Source of the DNA: Actinobacteria bacterium Ga0077560
GTDB lineage: Bacteria > Actinomycetota > Thermoleophilia > Miltoncostaeales > Miltoncostaeaceae
Reading direction: 5' to 3'
Assembly (NCBI GenBank): GCA_001464275.1
Contig: LNFL01000167.1
Span: forward strand, 1-44,845
DNA: 44,845 nucleotides
The notes under the pieces: generated by a model
The model's input: only the letters and a program-made list of their open reading frames with translations
Databases searched by the model: none
What the model was told of the DNA's origin: nothing
Shown: piece after piece, positions 20,625 through 25,850 of the stretch
Layout of the letters: each line of letters starts with the position of its first letter
How positions within the stretch are numbered: position 1 is the stretch's first letter
Made by a program: the position numbers and the translations under genes

Positions 20625-20633
20625 TCGGGGCCC

Positions 20634-22484
20634 ATGACGACCGCACCCCTCATCCCCATCGGGCAGTTCTTCGACAACCCGGAGCGGGCCGCCGCGCGCC
20701 TCTCGCCCGACGGCGGGACGATCTCCTACATCGCCCCCCGGGACGGAATCCTCAACGTGTGGGTGTCGCACCGGAACGGTGGCGGCGACCGGCCGGTCAC
20801 CAACGACCGCGACCGCGGCGTGCGCAGCTACTTCTGGTCGCGTGACGGTCGCTGGATCGTCTACGTGCAGGACCAGGGCGGCAACGAGAACTACCGGATC
20901 CACGCCGTGGACCCCGACCGGCCCGACCGCGTGCGCGACCTCACGCCGTTCGACGGCGTCCGCGCCGGCATCGTGGCCGCCCCCCGGGCCACGCCCCGGC
21001 ACATGCTGGTGTCGCTCAACCTGCGCGACCCCTCGGTGTTCGACGTGTACCGCCTCACGATCTCCACGGGGAAGCTGGAGATGGTGGGCCGCAACCCGGG
21101 CAATGTGATCGGCTGGACGGCCGACCGGGAGGGGCGCCTGCGCGCGGCCCGCACCCAGACCCCCGAGGGCGACTACGAGATCCTGGTGCGCGACGACGAG
21201 CGCGGCGAGTTCCGCGCCGTCGCGGCCTACTCGAACGAGGACAAGGGCTACGTCTTCGGGTTCACGCCCGACGGCGCGCGGCTGTGGGTGGGGTCGGCCC
21301 GGGACTCGGACATGCTGCGCCTGGTCGAGCTCGACCCGGCGACCGGCGCGGAGCGGGTCATCGACGGTGACGAGGAGGCCGACCTCTCCGGGCCGTGGGT
21401 GTCGGACCGCACCGGGGAGCTGCTGGCCACCTTCTACCTGCGCGACCGCACGCTGGTGAAGGCCTACGACGACGACTTCCGGGCCGACTGGGAGGCGCTG
21501 CGCGACCTCCACCACGGCGACCCGGGCGTGGGCGGCCAGGACGCCGAGGAGACCACCTGGATCGTGTCGTTCAACGACGACCGCGATCCCGGAGCCACGT
21601 TCCTGTTCGACCGGCGCACCCGTGAGTCGCGGTTCCTGTTCCGGCCGCGCCCGTGGCTGGACCCCGCGGCGCTCGCCCCCATGGAGCCGGTGCGCATCAC
21701 CTCCCGGGACGGCCTGTCGCTGCCCTGCTACCTCACGCTGCCGGTGGGCGCGCGCGCCCACCAGCTGCCGATGGTGCTCTACGTGCACGGCGGCCCCTGG
21801 GCGCGCGACGCCTGGGGATACGACCCCATCGCGCAGTTCCTGGCCAACCGCGGGTACGCGGTGCTGCAGGTCAACTACCGGGGCTCCACCGGCTTCGGCA
21901 AGCGCTTCACGCACGCCGCCGAGCGTGAGTTCGCCGGGAAGATGCACGACGACCTCATCGACGGCGTGAACTGGGCCGTGGACCAGGGCATCGCCGACCC
22001 CGCCCGCGTCGGGATCTACGGGGGCTCCTACGGCGGGTACGCGGCGCTGGTGGGGGTCACCTTCACGCCGGACGTGTTCGCCGCGGCGGTCAGCTTCGTG
22101 GGGCCGTCGAGCCTCGTCACGCTCGCCAAGTCGTTCCCGGCGTACTGGCGGCCGCTGCTGGCCAGCACGTGGTTCCGGTACGTGGGCGACCCGGACGACC
22201 CGGACGACCTGGCGGACATGGAGCGCCGGTCGCCGCTCAACCACGTGGACCGGATCACCACCCCGCTCATGGTCATCCAGGGCGCCAACGACCCGCGCGT
22301 GACCAAGCAGGAGAGCGATCAGATCGTCGCCGCGCTCAGGGAGCGCGGGGTGGACGTCGAGTACATCTGCAAGGACGGCGAGGGGCACGGGTTCGTGAAG
22401 CCGGAGAACCGCATGGAGGCGTACGGCGCCATGGAGCGCTTCTTCGCGAAGCATCTCGGGGGGCGGGCGGCCGACGACGCCTGA
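20634..22484 (+). CDS. S9-family prolyl oligopeptidase/acylaminoacyl peptidase
   Basis: A 616-residue serine peptidase. Residues 1-360 form a degenerate beta-propeller (repeated WxxDGRWIVYV-, FTPDGARLWVG-like blades), and the C-terminal alpha/beta-hydrolase domain carries the triad Ser465 in YGGSYGGY, Asp553 in GANDPRV and His585 in GEGHGF. YVHGGPWARD near residue 385 supplies the oxyanion region. No signal peptide is seen, so it is probably cytoplasmic and degrades or trims short peptides. ATG 20634 is close to the -10 box and likely read from a leaderless mRNA. An MFS transporter gene follows after 25 bases on the same strand. Confidence 0.93.
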   Translation: MTTAPLIPIGQFFDNPERAAARLSPDGGTISYIAPRDGILNVWVSHRNGGGDRPVTNDRDRGVRSYFWSRDGRWIVYVQDQGGNENYRIHAVDPDRPDRVRDLTPFDGVRAGIVAAPRATPRHMLVSLNLRDPSVFDVYRLTISTGKLEMVGRNPGNVIGWTADREGRLRAARTQTPEGDYEILVRDDERGEFRAVAAYSNEDKGYVFGFTPDGARLWVGSARDSDMLRLVELDPATGAERVIDGDEEADLSGPWVSDRTGELLATFYLRDRTLVKAYDDDFRADWEALRDLHHGDPGVGGQDAEETTWIVSFNDDRDPGATFLFDRRTRESRFLFRPRPWLDPAALAPMEPVRITSRDGLSLPCYLTLPVGARAHQLPMVLYVHGGPWARDAWGYDPIAQFLANRGYAVLQVNYRGSTGFGKRFTHAAEREFAGKMHDDLIDGVNWAVDQGIADPARVGIYGGSYGGYAALVGVTFTPDVFAAAVSFVGPSSLVTLAKSFPAYWRPLLASTWFRYVGDPDDPDDLADMERRSPLNHVDRITTPLMVIQGANDPRVTKQESDQIVAALRERGVDVEYICKDGEGHGFVKPENRMEAYGAMERFFAKHLGGRAADDA

Positions 22485-22509
22485 GGCGCCGCAGCGGCGG
22501 CGCTGGGGC

Positions 22510-23721
22510 GTGCTGGCCTGCGCGATGGTGGCGCAGGCGGGAGCCTCGTCCCTGCCGCTGGGGCTGCCGGCGCTGGGCCCGCACTTGCGGGGCGAGTTCG
22601 GGCTGTCGCTGGCCTGGCTGGGCGTGCTGCTGGCCACGCCCACCATCGGCTACGCCCTCACCATGTTCGCGTGGGGCGCGCTCGCCGACCGGCTGGGGGA
22701 GCGACGGGTGCTGGTGGGTGGGCTCGCCGGATGCGCCGCCATGCTGATGGCCGCCGCCCAGGCCGACGGCGCGCTCGCGCTGGGCCTGCTGCTGGCGGGT
22801 GCCGCGGCGCTGGGCGCCTGCGCGCCGGTGGCCAGCGGCCGGGCGGTCGTGGGGTGGTTCCCGGTGGCCGAGCGCGGCCGCGCGCTGGGGCTGCGGCACA
22901 CGGCGCCCATGGCCGGCGGGGCCATCGGGGCCGCCGTGCTGCCGGTGGCGGCCTCCGTGGCGGGCACCGGTGGGGCGATGGTGGCCCTGGCGCTCCTGGC
23001 GGCCGTCGGGGCCGTCGCGTCCTGGGGCGTCCCGGGGCCGCCGGCCGACATGGATCCCGGTCCCCGGGGCGTGGTGCGGGGACACCCGGCGGGCGACCGG
23101 CTGGTGTGGCTGCTGGCCGCCGCGGGCGCGGCCGTCATCGTCGCGCAGGCCGTGCTGTTGCGGTTCCAGCCGCTGTACCTGCACGACGAACGCGGATGGT
23201 CGCAGGGCGCCGCTGCCGGGATGCTGTCGGCGACGCTGCTGGTGGCGGCGGTCGCCCGCGTGGCGGCCGGGGTCATCTCCGACCGGCGCGGCAGCCACAT
23301 CGCGGTGCTGCGCGGCCAGGCCCTCGGGGCCGGGGCGCTGCTGCTGGGCGCCGGGCTGCTGCTGGGGCTGCCCGCGATCGTGGCCGCCCTGCTGCTGATG
23401 GGCGCGGCCGTGCTGAGCATGGCCGGCAACGGGGTGGCGTACGCCGCGGTGGCCGAGGCCGCGCCGGACCGCACCGGGCAGGCGCTGGGCCTCTACGCCA
23501 CCGTGCTGATCGTGGTGGTGTCGGCGGCGCCGGCGCTGTTCGGGCTGGTCGCCGGCGACGTGCCGTGGACCCTCGCGTTCGCCGCGGTCGCGGCCTTCCC
23601 CGTCGCCGGGGCGCTGGTGCTGGCCCGGGCCGACCGTGAGCACCGGGCCCGGGCCGCGGCGGTCAGCGGTCGCGATCCCCGATCCGGCGCATCCCTCCGG
23701 GACGGCGCTGCGAAGGCGTGA
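22510..23721 (+). CDS. MFS transporter
   Basis: A 403-residue protein with twelve predicted membrane segments. The MFS signature between helices 2 and 3 is clear (GALADRLGERRVLVGG), and a related motif follows helix 8 (GVISDRRGSH). The family exports drugs or imports/exports small organic molecules; the substrate is unknown. GTG 22510 leaves almost no residues before the first helix. The same frame is open upstream (PEAPQRRRWG) but has no ordinary start codon before the S9 peptidase stop, so translation may rely on coupling or on this GTG. The last 59 bases overlap the convergent zinc-ribbon gene. Confidence 0.85.
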   Translation: MLACAMVAQAGASSLPLGLPALGPHLRGEFGLSLAWLGVLLATPTIGYALTMFAWGALADRLGERRVLVGGLAGCAAMLMAAAQADGALALGLLLAGAAALGACAPVASGRAVVGWFPVAERGRALGLRHTAPMAGGAIGAAVLPVAASVAGTGGAMVALALLAAVGAVASWGVPGPPADMDPGPRGVVRGHPAGDRLVWLLAAAGAAVIVAQAVLLRFQPLYLHDERGWSQGAAAGMLSATLLVAAVARVAAGVISDRRGSHIAVLRGQALGAGALLLGAGLLLGLPAIVAALLLMGAAVLSMAGNGVAYAAVAEAAPDRTGQALGLYATVLIVVVSAAPALFGLVAGDVPWTLAFAAVAAFPVAGALVLARADREHRARAAAVSGRDPRSGASLRDGAAKA

Positions 23722-24127
23722 CCGTCCTGGGACGGGCCACCAGCCGGGGCTGCACGACCTCGGGCGGCGGCGGTGGCGGCTCGTCGGCCCCGCCGGTAAG
23801 GCGGGCCCACCCCAGGTAGCGCCGGCAGTCGGCGCACAGCGAGGTGCCCGGCTCGGCCTCGCGGTTGCAGCGGTCGCAGGTCCAGCCGCGGATGTCGCTC
23901 TCCACGATCTCCAGGGCACCCGAGCGGATCAGCTCGGCGATCTCCGGTGACTGGAACCGCGCGCGGCGCATGAGGGCGCCCAGGCGGATGGCCTGGCGCT
24001 CGCCCATCGCCTCACGGGCGCGGGCCGCGAACTGGGCGGCGTCGCTGGCCAGACGGCCCCCGCCGTGGACGGCGAGCTCGTCGGCGTGCTCGGTGAGGCG
24101 GACGAAGGAATCGGTGGTGATCGGCAT
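23663..24127 (-). CDS. Zinc-ribbon protein of unknown function
   Basis: A 154-residue protein. Residues 1-75 are mainly helical (SFVRLTEHADELAVHGGGRL, then QFAARAREAMGERQAIRLGA). A four-Cys zinc ribbon follows: Cys84-x2-Cys87 (WTCDRCN) and Cys98-x2-Cys101 (SLCADCRRYLGW). The tail is rich in Pro and Arg and is probably disordered. I recognise no named family. ATG 24127 was preferred to GTG 24184 because the extra residues would be a Gly-rich stretch without conservation features. It converges on and overlaps the MFS gene by 59 bases, which raises some doubt about the exact C-terminus. Confidence 0.65.
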   Translation of the reverse strand: MPITTDSFVRLTEHADELAVHGGGRLASDAAQFAARAREAMGERQAIRLGALMRRARFQSPEIAELIRSGALEIVESDIRGWTCDRCNREAEPGTSLCADCRRYLGWARLTGGADEPPPPPPEVVQPRLVARPRTVTPSQRRPGGMRRIGDRDR

Positions 24128-24199
24128 GCCACCCCATCGGCCACCGGGGCCGGTCCCACCCCCGCGACTGGAGGAAATGCCCACGCCGTCCGTAGAGGT

Positions 24200-24211
24200 G
24201 TCCCCGGGGAC
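24200..24211. promoter_or_regulatory. 12-bp perfect palindrome upstream of the zinc-ribbon gene
   Basis: GTCCCCGGGGAC lies in the 109-base gap between the zinc-ribbon gene (start 24127) and the membrane-anchored protein gene (stop 24237). It could be an operator or part of a terminator; nothing else in the gap is recognisable. Confidence 0.3.
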
Positions 24212-24236
24212 CTTGACGGAACCGGTCAGGCCGCGG

Positions 24237-24617
24237 TCATGCCTCCACGTCCCACCATTCGGCCCCGGCGATGACCGGGTAGATCCGTCGCTCGTCGTAG
24301 CGGTCCACCTTCACCTGCAGGCGGCGCCCCACGGCGACCTCGTCCACCAGCCCCTCCGGCACCTCCCAGCCCACCTCGAGGGTGCGGGCGGGATCCCGGT
24401 AGGCGGGGTCCTCCACCTCCAGACGCAGGCGCAACGGCACTCCGTCGCGGTGGTGCCGCATGGCGCCCCGCTGCACGTGCAGCACCGTCGCGTGGGTGTC
24501 GGCGGCGCGCTGGATGCGCCGTTTCTCCTCGGTCGACCAGCGGCGTGACGACTGGTAGGCGAGGTACCCGCCACCGAGCCCCACGAACAGCGCGATCAGC
24601 AACTCCAGCCAGGCCAT
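24237..24617 (-). CDS. Membrane-anchored small protein, unknown function
   Basis: A 126-residue protein with one N-terminal transmembrane helix (WLELLIALFVGLGGGYLAY), a short basic/charged stretch (SSRRWSTEEKRR) and a C-terminal beta-rich domain (VPLRLRLEVEDPA, RRLQVKVDRYDERRIYPV). The last segment resembles small beta-barrel domains with a KVDR(Y/F)D strand seen in uncharacterised actinobacterial membrane proteins. ATG 24617 lies exactly six bases after TATCAT with no Shine-Dalgarno, so the mRNA is probably leaderless. It is divergent from ybaK, whose start is only 7 to 19 bases away. Confidence 0.7.
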   Translation of the reverse strand: MAWLELLIALFVGLGGGYLAYQSSRRWSTEEKRRIQRAADTHATVLHVQRGAMRHHRDGVPLRLRLEVEDPAYRDPARTLEVGWEVPEGLVDEVAVGRRLQVKVDRYDERRIYPVIAGAEWWDVEA

Positions 24618-24623
24618 TGCGCG

Positions 24624-24630
24624 ATGATAT
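24624..24630. promoter_or_regulatory. Shared bidirectional -10 region between 24617 gene and ybaK
   Basis: ATGATAT contains TATCAT on the minus strand (24629-24624), six bases before the ATG at 24617, and TGATAT on the plus strand (24625-24630), five bases before the ybaK GTG at 24636. A near-symmetric -10 would drive both leaderless transcripts from one site. Confidence 0.5.
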
Positions 24631-24635
24631 GCGGC

Positions 24636-25106
24636 GTGGCCACGGAGACTCGCGGAACCCGGGCGCTTCGCGCCTCCGGCGTGGCGTTCACGGTGCACAC
24701 CTACAAGCACACGGCCAAGGGCGCGCTGCCCGCGGCGGAGGCCCTGGGCATGGACCCCGCCCGGGTCGCGAAGACCCTCGTCATCGAGGCCGACGGGGAG
24801 CCGGCGTTCGCCGTCCTGCCCGGCACGGTGGAGCTGTCACTGAAGGCCGCGGCCCGCGCCCTGGGCGCCAAGACCGCCGCGATGGCCCAGCCGGCGCTCG
24901 CCGAGCGGATCACCGGCTACGTCACGGGCGGCATCTCCCCGTTCGGCAGCCGGAAGGCGCTGCCGGTGCTGGTGGAGGCGTCACTGATGACCCACGAGAC
25001 GTTCCTGGTGAACGGCGGTCAGCGGGGCGTCCTGGTGGAGCTGGCCCCGGAGGCGATGGTCGCCGCCCTGGGGGCGACCATCGCGGAGCTCAGCGCGGCG
25101 CAGTAG
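24636..25106 (+). CDS. ybaK: YbaK-type Cys-tRNA(Pro)/aminoacyl-tRNA deacylase
   Basis: A 156-residue trans-editing enzyme that hydrolyses mischarged Cys-tRNA(Pro). The family pattern is complete: HTYKHTAKG near residue 21, the conserved Lys in DPARVAKTLVI, FAVLPGTVELSLKAAARALGA, the GYVTGGISPFGSRKALPV loop and a C-terminal NGGQRGVLVELAP. GTG 24636 (MATETRGTRAL) fits the family length; ATG 24624 would add four residues but lies inside the -10 region. A hairpin begins a few bases after the TAG stop and is duplicated 129 bases further on. Confidence 0.93.
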   Translation: MATETRGTRALRASGVAFTVHTYKHTAKGALPAAEALGMDPARVAKTLVIEADGEPAFAVLPGTVELSLKAAARALGAKTAAMAQPALAERITGYVTGGISPFGSRKALPVLVEASLMTHETFLVNGGQRGVLVELAPEAMVAALGATIAELSAAQ

Positions 25107-25138
25107 GTGCTTCGGCGCCCCGCAGGGGCGCCGTTTGC
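25103..25138 (+). terminator. ybaK terminator hairpin, repeat copy 1
   Basis: A perfect 8-bp GGCGCCCC/GGGGCGCC stem (25114-25121 / 25125-25132) with a GCA loop, followed by GTTTGCCTTT. It starts at the ybaK stop codon. The same 36-base block recurs at 25232 with only a few changes. Confidence 0.7.
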
Positions 25139-25231
25139 CTTTCGAACCGGCGACGCGGAGGGGGTCCGGGCGCTGCGTGATCCGGGCTTTGCGTGATCCG
25201 TTGTTGGAGTGATCCGGGCTTTTCCGCTGGC

Positions 25232-25267
25232 GTAGTTGTTTCGGCGCCCCGCAGGGGCGCCGTTTGC
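25232..25267 (+). repeat. Copy 2 of the ybaK terminator hairpin repeat
   Basis: Near-identical to 25103-25138, including the bases matching the ybaK stop codon (GTAG) upstream and GTTTGC downstream of the stem. The offset is 129 bases throughout, so the block looks like a local duplication. Confidence 0.8.
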
Positions 25268-25298
25268 TTCTCACTTGTGGTCGTGATCGGTGCTTCTT

Positions 25299-25408
25299 AT
25301 GGCCTGGTCGACTCGCGCAAACGCTGCCCATGTGTGCGTCTGGGGGCGTTGGCCCCAGGAACCACGCCTTGCGGCTGCGCAGCCACTGAGCCCAGCTCCC
25401 CATCCATG
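25299..25408 (-). repeat. Intergenic repeat, copy A (inverted)
   Basis: On the minus strand this matches copy B at 25634-25742. Identical blocks of 22 bases (25347-25368) and 17 bases (25308-25324) are separated by the same 22-base distance as in copy B, and weaker similarity extends to CATGGATG at 25401-25408. Read on the minus strand it encodes KAWFLGPTPPD, then VCASRPG, in an open frame. Confidence 0.8.
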
Positions 25409-25610
25409 GGTCGCCCTCATTCATTCCTCGCCGTCCACAACGGCTGCCTCGCAACCCCGGACAGTGGTGCACCGCAGCCATGAGTCGTCCGCGCCGGGAC
25501 GGCGCGGTTTCCACCCCTGGCGCGCTGGCCGGGTAGCTCACGGCAATTCGACTATCGGTACCCGTGTGGACGCTGACCCCAGACGGCCGCAGAGCACCCA
25601 ATCCGGTGGA

Positions 25611-25644
25611 CGACTGCCAAAAAGCAGTCGGCTCATGGATGAGC
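25611..25644. repeat. Two adjacent small hairpins
   Basis: CGACTGC-CAAAAA-GCAGTCG (25611-25630) is followed directly by GCTCAT-GG-ATGAGC (25631-25644). The second overlaps the start of repeat copy B. The first has an A-rich loop and could be a terminator or transcript-processing signal. Confidence 0.5.
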
Positions 25645-25742
25645 CGAGCGAGTCGGGTGCAGGCAGCCGTCAGGCGTGGTTCCTGGGGCCAACGTCGCCG
25701 GACGAAAATCAGCGATGCGTTTGCGCGAGTCGAAACGGCGAT
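25634..25742 (+). repeat. Intergenic repeat, copy B
   Basis: The counterpart of copy A in opposite orientation; identical cores at 25673-25694 and 25717-25733 with the same 22-base spacing. On the plus strand it encodes QAWFLGPTSPD, then VCASRNG. It runs into a third, partial copy. Confidence 0.8.
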
Positions 25743-25747
25743 GAGAA

Positions 25748-25808
25748 GCCAACGTCGCCGGACGCATCTCAGCGCCAGACCTTGCGCGAGGCTGGGCGGC
25801 GATGGAAG
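25748..25808 (+). repeat. Intergenic repeat, copy C (partial, tandem to B)
   Basis: GCCAACGTCGCCGGACG (17 bases) at 25748-25764 repeats 25688-25704, followed by matching TCAGCG, TTGCGCGAG and CGGCGATG blocks at about 60-base offset. This gives two tandem ~60-base units in direct orientation. Confidence 0.75.
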
Positions 25809-25810
25809 CG

Positions 25811-25850
25811 AGTCGTATTGTCGAAGGCGTCAGCCTTCGACAATACGACT
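25811..25850 (-). terminator. 18-bp perfect hairpin spanning the sbcC stop codon
   Basis: AGTCGTATTGTCGAAGGC (25811-25828) is the exact reverse complement of 25833-25850, with a four-base loop. On the minus strand the first arm encodes the last six residues of SbcC (SRIVEG), the TGA stop codon is in the loop, and the second arm is non-coding. There is no T-tract. It most likely terminates or protects the 3' end of the nurA-herA-sbcD-sbcC mRNA. Confidence 0.75.

Larger units (their letters stand above)
25107..25829. other. Gene-free, repeat-rich region
   Basis: About 720 bases between ybaK and the end of sbcC contain no convincing gene. Composition is less GC-biased than the surroundings. The region holds two copies of the ybaK terminator hairpin, three GTGATCCG units (25177, 25193, 25209; the first and third continue as GGCTTT), a pair of ~110-base inverted repeats (25299-25408 and 25634-25742), a third partial copy (25748-25808) and several small hairpins. 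Open frames crossing it share peptides only because the DNA is repeated. No transposase or integrase remnants are visible. Confidence 0.8.

Noticed and set aside
25526-25565. tRNA gene or relic (GGGTAGCTCA followed by ATTCGACTATC and a CGGGTA/TACCCG pair)
   Set aside because: The D-arm-like and T-arm-like bits are too close together, there is no anticodon arm, and the acceptor pairing does not close properly. Resemblance is probably chance.
25193-25601. Small proteins in the repeat region (for example plus 25193-25483 and minus 24981-25601)
   Set aside because: They have no ribosome site, no family resemblance, and share peptides such as WFLGPT or RPCGAPK only because the DNA itself is repeated. 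One overlaps most of ybaK antisense.
25299-25742. Insertion sequence bounded by inverted repeats
   Set aside because: The inverted copies enclose only about 225 bases with no transposase fragment and no visible target duplication. A repeat family or non-autonomous element is the safer description.
25688-25808. CRISPR array
   Set aside because: Only two imperfect ~60-base units with no unique spacers of constant length, and no cas genes in the window.
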